Assembly: GCA_041844835.1 (NCBI GenBank)
Contig: JBGZBU010000039.1
Location: 1 to 45,189 of the forward strand
From: CAUUCX01 sp041844835
Lineage (GTDB): Bacteria > Bacillota > Clostridia > Peptostreptococcales > Anaerovoracaceae
DNA: 45,189 nucleotides
Direction: 5' to 3'
Of this stretch, positions 16,014 through 26,700 are shown in pieces. The translations under genes and the position numbers were made by a program. A model generated the notes under the pieces. It worked only from the letters and a program-made list of their open reading frames with translations. It had not been told where the DNA came from and searched no databases. The first letter of the stretch is position 1, and every line of letters begins with the position of its first letter.

Positions 16014-17039
16014 ATGAAAGTAGGAGTAATCTTCGGAGGACGCTCGAGCGAGCATGAAATATCTCTGATGTCGGCGGCTTCCGTTATCGGCGCTTTGCGC
16101 GACGGCGGCAGGCATGACGTGTACATGTACGGGATAAAACGAGACGGCTCGTGGCATAAATACCACGGCCCTTTAAACGGCATAATAAACGGCGACTGGG
16201 AAAAAGAATCCGTTCCCGTCGACATGTGCGTGCTTGAGCAGGAGATCGATTTCGCATTTCCGGTGCTGCACGGCAGATACGGAGAGGACGGAACGATACA
16301 GGGGATGCTTGAAATGATGGATATCCCGTATGCGGGTTGCGGCGTTTTGGCATCGGCTGTGGCGATGGACAAATGTACCGCCAAGAAAATTTTTACAAGC
16401 GAAAATCTGCCCACAACCGGGTATATAAATTTTACGGCGGACGACATAGATCGTTGCGGATTTCCGGAGATGCTTGCGGAAAGGCTGGGTTTTCCCATCT
16501 TTATCAAGCCGTCGAATGCGGGCAGCAGCGTAGGGATCACGAAAGTAAACAAGCTTGATGAGCTGCCGGGAGCATTAAAAGTTGCCGCGAAATATGACAG
16601 ACGTCTTATCGCCGAGGCAGGGATAAATGCGAGAGAAATTGAAGTTGGCGTGATCGGAAGCGGGCAGCCGGAGGCCTCTCCGCCGGGAGAGATAGCTCCG
16701 TCCGCGGAATTTTACAGCTATGACGCAAAATATCACGATCCACAGGGAACACAGCTTCACATCCCAGCAGACCTTGCGCCGGCATTGACCGAAAAGTTGA
16801 AATCTCTTGCAGTTGAAGTTTATCGGGCATTGGACTGCGAGGGGTATGCGCGGGTGGATTTTTTGCTCGACAGAAAAACGAACGAGATATATGTAGGGGA
16901 GGTAAACACGATTCCGGGATTCACCCAGTTCAGCATGTTTACCAAATTGTGGGAAGCCGGCGGAGTCAGCTATGAGGAGCTGGTAGAAAGGATAGTGGTG
17001 GATGGCTATGACAGACATAATGCTAAGAGTGGTAGGTAG
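16014..17039 (+). CDS. ddl: D-alanine--D-alanine ligase
   Basis: ATP-grasp ligase that joins two D-alanines for peptidoglycan. The N-terminal VGVIFGGRSSEHEISL, the grasp motif FIKPSNAGSSVGITKV and the C-terminal metal site RVDFLL...GEVNTIPGFTQFSMF are all present. The omega-loop reads FYSYDAKY, with Tyr as in D-Ala ligases rather than D-lactate ligases, so vancomycin resistance is not suggested. Length 341 is normal. AAGGAAC precedes the ATG. It overlaps the next gene by 38 nt and is probably co-translated with it. Alr at 5886 supplies the substrate. Confidence 0.95.
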   Translation: MKVGVIFGGRSSEHEISLMSAASVIGALRDGGRHDVYMYGIKRDGSWHKYHGPLNGIINGDWEKESVPVDMCVLEQEIDFAFPVLHGRYGEDGTIQGMLEMMDIPYAGCGVLASAVAMDKCTAKKIFTSENLPTTGYINFTADDIDRCGFPEMLAERLGFPIFIKPSNAGSSVGITKVNKLDELPGALKVAAKYDRRLIAEAGINAREIEVGVIGSGQPEASPPGEIAPSAEFYSYDAKYHDPQGTQLHIPADLAPALTEKLKSLAVEVYRALDCEGYARVDFLLDRKTNEIYVGEVNTIPGFTQFSMFTKLWEAGGVSYEELVERIVVDGYDRHNAKSGR

Positions 17040-17463
17040 TCAGATCGAAAACGGCGAAGAGCAGGAGCAGCTTGAATTCATTACGGAAGGCACGCTTGAT
17101 GCGCAGGCGGATCATTTTCATCTTACATATGAAGAAAGCGAAGTTTCCGGAATGCCCGGCTGCAGCACTCACCTTAAAATTGCAAAAAATGAGCAGCGTA
17201 TAAACATGATGCGCCTGGGCAAAGATAATATGAGTTATGACACGGAAATAGAGTTTATTACCGGCAAACGCCATAACGGGTATTACGCCACCCCTTACGG
17301 GCCGCTGGAGATGGAAGTGCTTACAAACAGCATTAACGGGGAACTGGACAAAGACGGCTACGGTATGATAGCGCTGGATTATTCCATCGCACTCAAGGGC
17401 TTGCTTGAGGGGCGCAATAAATTACAGATAGAGATTAAAAAACCGCACGGAGGGGAAGCATGA
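17002..17463 (+). CDS. DUF1934 (YwiB-like) beta-barrel protein
   Basis: A 153-residue protein of the DUF1934/YwiB family, a calycin-like beta barrel found in Firmicutes. Visible family traits are the alternating beta-strands, the THLKI segment and the late MIALDYSIALKG strand pair, typical of YwiB. The start is within ddl (ATG 17002, with 17008 as an alternative), so translation is probably coupled. Its stop overlaps the protease start as ATGA. Function is unknown. The tight overlap with ddl and ctpA suggests an envelope-related role, but that is context only. Confidence 0.8.
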   Translation: MAMTDIMLRVVGSQIENGEEQEQLEFITEGTLDAQADHFHLTYEESEVSGMPGCSTHLKIAKNEQRINMMRLGKDNMSYDTEIEFITGKRHNGYYATPYGPLEMEVLTNSINGELDKDGYGMIALDYSIALKGLLEGRNKLQIEIKKPHGGEA

Positions 17464-18968
17464 AAAGGGGAACGGTAAAAATAATAGCAATCCTTATAGT
17501 CGCGGCGTTGATTGTAACCTCGTTTTCCATGCTGGGATCGACTGTGAGCTTTGCGGAGGAGACGAATTCCGAATCATTGCTGCCAGAATCATTTGGTTGG
17601 ACCGCGCTTACGGCTACATCGTATATAGATGGGGAACCGGCTCCACAGCTGGAAACCTTACCGCTTTATATGCAGTACATCAGGGAACATTACAAAGATG
17701 AGGTGAGTGAGGATCTTCTGATCAAGGGGGCATTTGCGGGCGTAATGAACGTCCTTAATGATCCGTACAGCGAATTCTACAGCAGCGGCAGCGAATATGA
17801 CCGCTTCACGGAATACGCGCTCGGCGAATATGAGGGAGTCGGCATCATTTTTCAGCTGAAAGAGGAGAATTACATCGTAAATGATATCATGCCGAATTCT
17901 CCGGCACAAAAATCGGGGATCAAGCCGGGAGATGCACTGATATCGATAGACGGCACGCCTCTTTCCGGAAAGGTGACGCAAGAAATTTTCAAGCTTTTGC
18001 GCGGCGCGGCAGGCAGCAAAGTGAGTCTTGTTATAGAGCGTAAGGGACGCCGGCTCACAAAGACCATGTATCGCGAAAAAATAAGGCAGAGCAATTTGGA
18101 ATGGAACATAAACAAAGGAAATGTGGGATATATAAAGATTTCGCAATTTGACAGCGATACCGATGAAGAATTCGCAAAAGCCAGGGAAGGGCTGCGCATC
18201 AGCGGCATAAACAGATTTATAATAGATCTGCGCAACAATCCCGGCGGTGTGATAGGCACGGCGCTTGGCGTATTGGACGGCTTGATGTCGGATAAAAACG
18301 ATCTTGCACTGATATCAAGACGCGGCAAAATTATTGAGCGTTTCACATCCAGCGGAACGGGGGAATCTCCCGAAAAGATTGTGGTACTTATAAATGGAAA
18401 TACCGCATCGGCGGCGGAAATAGTCGCCGCCGCCCTCAAGGATAACGGCATGGCACAGCTCGTGGGCGCGCGCACATTCGGCAAGGGAGTGGGGCAGGAA
18501 ATTATGCGCATGTCAAGCGGCGAAGCGTTCAAGCTTTCCACCATGTATTTCAAATCGCCTAAAGGCAATGAGATAGACAAGGTGGGCATCGAGCCGGATT
18601 ATCCGGTGGTGGCGCTCGGCGGCAGAGCTACCGCGGAAGAAATCGAAGCGATCGGCAAATTTGCGCCGATGCGCGAACACAGGCGTTACTGGCGCGGGGA
18701 AAGCGGACTCAACGTATATGCCGCACAGCAGCGTTTGCAGATGTTGGGATACGAGGTAAAACCTACGGGAGTCATGGATGATGCAACGGTAAGCGTGGTG
18801 AGAAGCTTCCAGGGAACGGCAGGGATCTACCCTTATGGTGTGCTCGACTATACAACCATAACGGAACTCGCAAAATACATAGAGCTCTACTCGACCGGAC
18901 AGCTTGAAATGAATGTTGATCCGCAGTACGACAAGGCGGTGGAGATTTTGAAAAAATGGAATTTCTGA
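17460..18968 (+). CDS. S41 family C-terminal processing protease with peptidoglycan-binding domain
   Basis: Carboxyl-terminal protease (CtpA/CtpB type) of 502 residues. A signal peptide or anchor (1-32) is followed by a helical region, a PDZ domain (about 120-205, with VNDIMPNSPAQKSGIKPGD), then the S41 fold with LRNNPGG (258-263). The catalytic Ser is S317 (NTASAAE) and the Lys is K342 (TFGKG). A PG_binding_1 domain (about 417-475, AQQRLQMLGYEVKPTGVMD) closes the protein, placing it at the cell wall. It cleaves extracytoplasmic substrates from their C-termini. The start overlaps ywiB by 4 nt (ATGA). Confidence 0.94.
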   Translation: MKRGTVKIIAILIVAALIVTSFSMLGSTVSFAEETNSESLLPESFGWTALTATSYIDGEPAPQLETLPLYMQYIREHYKDEVSEDLLIKGAFAGVMNVLNDPYSEFYSSGSEYDRFTEYALGEYEGVGIIFQLKEENYIVNDIMPNSPAQKSGIKPGDALISIDGTPLSGKVTQEIFKLLRGAAGSKVSLVIERKGRRLTKTMYREKIRQSNLEWNINKGNVGYIKISQFDSDTDEEFAKAREGLRISGINRFIIDLRNNPGGVIGTALGVLDGLMSDKNDLALISRRGKIIERFTSSGTGESPEKIVVLINGNTASAAEIVAAALKDNGMAQLVGARTFGKGVGQEIMRMSSGEAFKLSTMYFKSPKGNEIDKVGIEPDYPVVALGGRATAEEIEAIGKFAPMREHRRYWRGESGLNVYAAQQRLQMLGYEVKPTGVMDDATVSVVRSFQGTAGIYPYGVLDYTTITELAKYIELYSTGQLEMNVDPQYDKAVEILKKWNF

Positions 18969-19011
18969 AATCATAAAAAACGACGGATATTATAAAAATG
19001 GAGGTGCGGCT

Positions 19012-20520
19012 TTGAACGGTTTTGACTCGGCAAAATACTTGCAGGAACAAAAAGAACATATCTTAAGGAGGATAGAGGAGCTTGGAGGCGAGCGCCTCTA
19101 TCTTGAGTTTGGAGGGAAATTGGGCGGAGATAAGCATGCGGAGCGAGTGCTGCCCGGCTATGATGAAAATTCCAAGATCAAGCTTCTGTGCGAGCTGTCC
19201 GATCAGGCGGAAATAATAATATGCATACGTTCAGATTCCATCACGACTCGTAAGACGCGCCATGACTTCGGGATATCGTACGATCTTGAAGTGCTGCGCC
19301 TGATAGATACGTTCCGCTCAAACAATCTGCCGATAAACAGCGTAGTAGTCACATTATACGATGACCAGCCCGCCGTAAATTACTTCATAAACAAGCTGAA
19401 CAGACGCGGCATAAAGACTTATAAACATTACTACACCAAAGGATATCCCACCGATGTCGAAACCATAGTAAGCGACGAGGGATACGGAGCGAATCCTTAT
19501 GTCGAAGTGAGCAAGCCGCTGGTCGTTGTTGCGGGGCCCGGCGGCGGCTCCGGCAAACTGGCGACATGTCTTTCACAGCTCTACCACGAGCATAAGCAGG
19601 GGAGACGTGTCGGTTATGCAAAATTTGAAACATTTCCGGTTTGGAACTTGCCGCTGAAGCATCCTATCAACATATCCTATGAGGCGGCAACGGCCGATCT
19701 CAAGGATGTTAACATGATCGACTCTTTTCACCTTGATGCTTACGGCACGACTGCGGTTAATTACAATCGTGATATTGAAGCATTTCCGGTGGTAAAGCGT
19801 ATAGTGGAGCGCATAACCGGCGAGGAATCTCCATACAAATCGCCGACTGATATGGGCGTGAATCGCGTCGGATTTTGCATCTCAGATGACGAAGCATGCA
19901 GCCGGGCGGCTCGGCAGGAAATCATTCGCCGCTATATGATAGCCCTTTGCGACTACAAAAAGGGACGCATTGATAACACCACTTTGGAACGTGCAAAGCT
20001 CCTCATGGATGAAATGGCGCTTAAAATTGAAGATCGCTGCGTGGTGCTGCCGGCACGCGAGTATGCGGAGTATAAGCGCAATTGTGACCAGCGTTACGAA
20101 AATATAGTCGTGATGGCGCTAGAGATGCCGGATGGAACGATTATTACGGGCAGAAGCTCGAGGCGCATGGTCGCGGCGGGAGCGGCGATACTGAACGCGA
20201 TCAAAATTCTTTCCGGATTGTCGGACGAAATTCATCTGATATCCCCGCATGTTTTGCACAGCATACAGGATCTTAAAACAAATGTGCTGATGCATGATCG
20301 CGCCTCACTCAATCTTGAAGAAATACTGTCAGCGCTCACCATCTCGGCGGCAACAAATCCGTCTGCCGAATGCGCGGCGAACAAATTGAAATCGCTGCGT
20401 GGCTGCAAGGCTCACTGTACGGCGATTCTTTCGGATCGCGACGAGCAGACGCTGAAATCTCTCGGCATAGATGTCACGTGCGATCCCGAATATATAACGA
20501 CAAATCTCTATTTTAACTAG
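19012..20520 (+). CDS. DUF1846 family protein
   Basis: A 502-residue protein matching DUF1846: the opening FDSAKYLQEQKEHILRRI, LYLEFGGKLGGD, and the later GPGGGSGKLATCLSQLYHE, which has a P-loop-like GPGGGSGK. Structures of this family show an ATP-grasp or kinase-like nucleotide fold, but the reaction is unknown to me. The start is TTG at 19012, with GGAGG (19000-19004) 7 nt upstream; no in-frame ATG gives a better site. It follows the protease by 43 nt and is the last gene before the terminator at 20646-20682. Confidence 0.88.
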   Translation: MNGFDSAKYLQEQKEHILRRIEELGGERLYLEFGGKLGGDKHAERVLPGYDENSKIKLLCELSDQAEIIICIRSDSITTRKTRHDFGISYDLEVLRLIDTFRSNNLPINSVVVTLYDDQPAVNYFINKLNRRGIKTYKHYYTKGYPTDVETIVSDEGYGANPYVEVSKPLVVVAGPGGGSGKLATCLSQLYHEHKQGRRVGYAKFETFPVWNLPLKHPINISYEAATADLKDVNMIDSFHLDAYGTTAVNYNRDIEAFPVVKRIVERITGEESPYKSPTDMGVNRVGFCISDDEACSRAARQEIIRRYMIALCDYKKGRIDNTTLERAKLLMDEMALKIEDRCVVLPAREYAEYKRNCDQRYENIVVMALEMPDGTIITGRSSRRMVAAGAAILNAIKILSGLSDEIHLISPHVLHSIQDLKTNVLMHDRASLNLEEILSALTISAATNPSAECAANKLKSLRGCKAHCTAILSDRDEQTLKSLGIDVTCDPEYITTNLYFN

Positions 20521-20645
20521 AAAATATTTTAATTAGAAAATGCCATGCATATCAAAAGCATGCAATGAGCCGCGCAGCAGGAAATCAGCGGGTATGACCC
20601 GGGCAGGCGCGGACCTTTAAGTGAATATGCAAAATGCGGAGTGAG

Positions 20646-20682
20646 AATGACGGGCGGAACCGTAATCCGGTCGTCATTTTTT
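20646..20682 (+). terminator. Terminator after DUF1846 gene
   Basis: AATGACG (20646-20652) pairs with CGTCATT (20672-20678). A second inner stem (CGGA with TCCG) lies inside, and a six-T run ends at 20682. Confidence 0.75.
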
Positions 20683-20739
20683 ATGTCGCACGGATTCTTG
20701 CAATATTCATCAAACGTCAGCGAGTTTCCTAAACATTTA

Positions 20740-20768
20740 TTGACAATAAATGGAAAAAGATGTAAAAT
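20740..20768 (+). promoter_or_regulatory. Sigma-A promoter of the giant surface-protein gene
   Basis: A perfect -35 TTGACA (20740-20745), a 17-bp spacer and -10 TAAAAT (20763-20768) lie 30 nt before the ATG at 20799, downstream of the preceding terminator. Confidence 0.8.
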
Positions 20769-20798
20769 AAGGATGCGGCGATTGGAAAGGGGGATTCG

Positions 20799-23700
20799 AT
20801 GAAAGTATCTTCCACAATCATTCACAGGAATTTTATCTTCACTTTGATTTTTACGGCATTATGCTTCGCCCTTGCGTGCGGCGGCTCGCAGAGCACAGTG
20901 CTTGCGGAATCATCGGAGGATTGTTTGTGGTCTGAGAAAAAATATCATCATTTGGACATGGGCGTGCAGCTTGCATATAAAAAATCAGACGGTGGAATGC
21001 ACAATCTGATATATGGTGACGGCAGGTCGGCGTCGGTCCACAGCATTATCAGTTTTAACAAAAGCTATAAATCCATTAAGGTGGAGGATGTTTATCCGTT
21101 GGAAAGCCCGAAAGGCAGGCAATTGAACTTCAATGCCGATATCAGCTCCATGAATATCGGTGCGAATGCGGCAGATAAAAAAGCCTATTACGATCTGAAA
21201 TATAAAGATCATGTCAGTCTCGAAATGACACTTCCCGAGTTTATTTCAAACGGACTGAACGTCAGTTTCAGGTATAAAGCCTTGCCGAAGACGAAAATAG
21301 CGCTTGATGTAACCGAGTATGGAGCCGTAAATGAAGATGACGAGATATATTCGCTTTTTAACGGCAAAGATGCGCTGCGAGAAAATCAGCCGAAGGTGTA
21401 TGAGGCGATTGAAGCCGCATTGGCTGCGGGGCGCGGTTCGCCCGGAGATGCGGACAGATTGTATCTGGTCTTTTGTCCGATGGTTATCGAGTACAGAATT
21501 CCGGCGGATGAGACTTTCGCGGATGCCGTGCTGGATATTCCGCAGCAGGCATTTACGGGGGATGAGTATGAGGCGAAGGACGCTTCGCATGTAAGTAAAA
21601 ACTCATACATAAAAAAGGCCGTACTGCGGGTGCGCAGAGCCGGCAGCGGAGAAGATTTCGAGCAGATCGCGGTTTGGCACGGAGATCCTCGTGCGCCGGG
21701 TGTAAATACCGGAGGTGTACAAAAGGAAAAAAAGCAACTGCCGGGACTTTATGAGTATATGTTGCAAATTGAAAATAACCGCGGCAGGAGTGACACGGAT
21801 ACAAAGACGGTGCGAATTGTTGATAAGTCGACGCTTGAGGTTGAGGCAAGACTCGTTTTGCCGGAGGAGACCTATGTGGGTCATGAGGTGATAGCGAAAG
21901 ATTCTTCAAAATACTACAAAGACGGTGAATGTTTCAGCGCCGAAGAGGCGTATTCCATGAATATGGGGAGCGGCAGCTTTGCGGTGACGCCTGAGAAAGG
22001 TGCGAAGCTCGTGAACTTTGAGACGCTGAGATCGCGATTGCGTTTTGAGCACCCGGGGGTGTATGAAGTTACTTTAACCGCAACAACCGCCTGTGGAGAT
22101 TCCGATACGGATGTAAAAAAAATACGTGTCAAAGAAGTGCCGGTAATTGATATCAAGCTGTCCGGTTTGCAAAAGCAGAACAGAAAACAGCGGCTTTCTG
22201 CAAATTTCATATACCATCCGCGCGACGAGATAAAAAGCTGCCAATTGGAGCTGTGCGATTTAAAGACAGGTGAGACCGCCGTTCTCAATGCTGAGAGTCC
22301 GAGTCACGTGGGTGAATGTATAAAAACGAGAAAGATGAGTTTTCAGGAACTGGAAAATGCCGAGGGCTATGCCCGGTGCTCGGTTGAATTTTTGACAAAA
22401 AAACCCGATTTTGCTGAAGAAAGCCGCGCTTTCACGGCGAGAGCCTCAATCGTTTTAAACAGCGGGAAGAAAGCCGAAAATGCACTGACATTTACGGTGC
22501 TTCCGGATCTCCCTCCAAAAGCCCGCATATCAGTTAGTGAGAAACATGTCAGAGATAAAAACTCAAATATTGCAGAAATCATAGCCGAAGATGCAAGCGA
22601 AAGTGACGGAGATTTGCTGGGGCGCGTATGGTCCGTGAACGGACGGGATGTTTTCGGTATTCCGGGGAGTAAGGATTATTCTTTCGGGAACAAGAAAAAA
22701 ATAAGCTTTCTAAAAGAAGGAGTCGGGCATGTCGCGATAGATCTGCGCGTTACGGATGATTTTATTGAGGAGACATTACCCGAATTCATCGGTGATGAAG
22801 ATTTTCTAAGCGATTGCACGTCGGCGTCAACCGAAGTGGACAACATAGCTCCGACAGTAAGCGTTGATATCGGACACGCCGCAGGAACGGACATTAATGT
22901 AATGGCTGAGGCGTCACTTGAGAAATCAATTGTCGCAAAATTAAGCGGACTTGAAATTGCGCTCAGAGATGAGGGGATTGATCCGCATCTGAAATTCATT
23001 CCCACCGGGCGTATAAATGCTTCCGGAGAGAGCAAATTGAATTCGTTTAAATGGACACATCCCGTTAATTGTTCCGCTGCGAGATGCGGTGTTATCTGCA
23101 CTCCTCAGCATTTTTATAATATTGTCTGTGAAGATTCGGAAAATGCAAGCGGAGAGGGCGGCGGCGAGAGTGACTGCCATCGGCTCAGTGCATATCCTGC
23201 ACAAGGGGAAGCAAAACCGATTTGGAGCCGTAAATTGAGCAGCGCAAAGGATTTTTCCGTATTTGTTGACGAGTTTGAAAAATATCTGATCGTTTCACAC
23301 AAAGATGGAAAGCGCAGCAGAATATTGGATGCCGCATCGGGAGATATCCTGATTGAACTTGATTACAGTTTGCCGCATGTCCGCCACTATGTCGGATCGG
23401 AAAACGGCCATATCTATTTCCCGGACAAGACCGGGCTGTACAGATTAAAAATAAATCATGAATCGCCGCATAGTTTATCTGTACTGAAATCGGAGCCGAT
23501 ATTGTGCCATTACTTAAGCGGCGGAAAGTTGACATGGTTTTCCAATAAAAATGCGGTAATGCCGTTGCACTTGAAAAAGGTGGAATTCTCCATGGACAGC
23601 GAGGAATTCAAGGAGTTTGAACTACCCGCGGTGGAGCTCCCGGATGAGTTACAGCGCACCCATTTTTATCGGGCGGGGGATGCCATATCGGTAGAAGATA

Positions 23701-26700
23701 TCGACGTACAAGGGAATGTCTTGTTAAAACTGCCGTTTTCCGGCGGCCGATATGGGAATTATCGCAGTGAAGATATGATTGCGTATATTTCAAACGGCGG
23801 TAAGATTTCCGTGTTGACGCCCACACTCGGCAGAGGGGACGAGGCTCATGCATCCGCGGCATTTGTAAAAAATTCCGCAGGGGAAGCGCGTTACTGCACA
23901 ATTTCCGTAAAATATGAAGAAGGATACAGTTCATCCGGATTGGATGTAAACATTCATCCTATGGATAACGGGAAATTGGGAGTGAGTAAAAACATATATG
24001 CGGGAGCTGCAAATGAATACGATTTGAGTGAAATCATATATGCCCATGTGGACGACGCAAGCGGAGAGATTGAAATAATGACTGCGGGACGCATTCTTTG
24101 GGATACACGAGCATACGGATTTAAATTCAAGCTGAATAAAGGGGAACTCGAGGGAGACAAAAAATATATATCCGCTGCATATGAAAAACTGATGCACACG
24201 GGTGCGCAGGATTATTCGGGGGGATACTACTTGTTTGAAAAGAGAACTCCCGGAGACAAGACATACATGCAGGTGGAAAATTTGAGCAGGAACTTGAGCG
24301 CCGATGAAGCATACAGGGCTGCCGCCGCAAGCTATATCCCGGAGGAAAAAAGGCGCGACAGTATAGTGCATATTTTGAGGGAGAATGATGTTGACGGAAT
24401 GCTCATGAATGCCCGAAAATCAGCTATGGAGCGGAGTTTATATGATAAGGGATTGAGATTGAGATTGGCAGGCGACAATACAAACGGAAATGCGTATTTA
24501 GCAAAAAAATATAAACTTGAGCCGGGAAGAGAGTATAATTTGTCATTTGAATACATTGCAAAGGGGGAGAATGCGGAGCAATTGCGAGTTGTGCCGAAAA
24601 TCACCCAGGAACTTGAGTATGCGGGTTCGCAGAGCAGCATGGACGCCGCGCATACGAACGTTCTTCGGGGCGTATATAAGGCGGAAAAGATAATCCCTCT
24701 CGATTGCAGCGCTCTTAACGGCAAGAAATATGGGACTGTGAAATTCCAAGTGCCGGATGGATATTTCGCATTGCTGAAATATGATGCGGTCATCCGAACA
24801 GATCGCAGGACATGCTGGAGAGACGGAATTTATGTGGACGGTATCCCGGACGGACAGCTTCCGTTCAAACGTGAAGAAATAAAAAGCGGTTTCAGGCAGA
24901 TCATCCGAGAGGGACATGTATTTCCTCATATGTTGAGTTCGGGGGTGCATGTGCTTGAAAAGCAAAAGCTTGACAGCGACGGGCATCAGGACATCATGAA
25001 TTCGCGGTTGATATTGTATAAAGAATCAAGCAGCGGCGGAATTCTGCAGGCGGCATCTGAAAAAGAGATCCATGTTATGCTAGGTACGGATTTCAGCCTG
25101 CGCCAGGAAGCCGAAGCGACCGGGGGATGGCATTTGAGCTCGGGCAAAATAAAAATGCATGAGGATTACGCTCTGCTCGGAGCTTATGATGCCTCATTGT
25201 GCTCGATAAACAGTTCGCCGCACATAGCAAGGGAGTATATGAATGAGCGGGAATCCGCAGCCGGAACCGGGTATGCGCTGAATGATTCTTTGAAAGGTGC
25301 TGTAAAGGCATTTGCAGCTGCAAAACTGCCGGGCGATCACAACGGATATGTAAAAATATTCGACGAATCATATCCCGTAACGCAATCGCCCTATTATTTC
25401 AAAGATATGATAGGAACGGGAAAGATCGTGAATTTCGGAGATGTGTCCCGTAACGGCAGAGTCGATTTTGCGGTTTTCGCTAAAAATGGAGCAGCCGCGG
25501 CAAGCGGAAGCAGTTTTCTGATTTATCCCCAGTTCCTTGAGGGCAGGAAAGATTTATGTTTTTCAGATACGGAGATGTATGATCACAATTTAAAGTATGA
25601 TGAAAACGGGCTCAGAAAATCACAGGTGTTTGCTCCGATCGCCCGCAGCAAAAAAACGGCTGTTCTTACCATGGAGTGCGCCGATATGAAGAAAGGAAGC
25701 GAGGTTTTTATACGCAATCTCAAGCTGTATTATATCGATGATACGGGCAGAAAGGTCTATGCTGAAGATTTTGACGGCGGCATGCTGGAATGCTTCCGCA
25801 ATTTTGAGCTTAATAATCTCATAGCGGATGACGGGAAATTATTCGCAAGCGGCAAGGAAACAACCGCAATATATGCGAAAAACGAGCGTATCGCGTATGA
25901 CGTGATCTACAGCGACTATGAATCGGATCCGTCCGGGGCAAGTTTTTGGAGTTACGAACACACTCCTTATAACGACGGGCAAGAGGAATTGGCGGAATTC
26001 ATAACGGATGCCGCCGGAAATACCGTTCGCGGAAAGGGGACGGTGCTGAGCAAGCCGATTGAGCGCTTTGCAAAGGACGGAAAGTACATTGCAAGGCATT
26101 GGCAGCGCGATCGTACGGGAGATCCCGCATATGATAAATACTCAAAAAAATGTGAAATTGTATTTTATGTGCGCGGCGTACCAAACGGCAATGCCCCGTG
26201 GGTCAAGTCGATTGCGACGAATCCCGTTCAGGTAAATGAGGGCGCTGCATACGGCATTACGGCAGAAGTGGACGATAAGGAAAAGGATATTCTTTGCGTG
26301 CTTATCGAAGTGTATCATAAGGGGAAACTCATAGAGAAAAGAAATATTGAAAATATCGCCGCAAACGATAAAGGGGAGTATCCCGGCATTGATACAGGCA
26401 TTTTGAAATACAGAGCGGAGACGGGTGCATATGATATCGTCGTTACCGTGCGGGATAAAGACGGCGCGGGTTTTGATAAAAAGAGCTTTTACGTAAAGCA
26501 GGAAGTCGGCATTCAGGGCAGGGCGGCGCATTCGCAGAAATGGGAAGAACGCAGGCGGGCGCACAATCTGAAGTATCCTGCAAAACAAAGAGGCGCGGAT
26601 GTATTCTACTCAAGGGAAGAATTCATGCTTGAGGCTGTCGTTGCCGGCAAAGCTGAAAGTGTGGATGTGAGAATAAAAGAGTATCCGGAGTATAAGAGAA

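Noticed and set aside
16014..17039. Ddl as a vancomycin-resistance D-lactate ligase
   Set aside because: The omega-loop has the FYSYDAKY form of D-Ala ligases, and no vanH or vanX neighbours are present.
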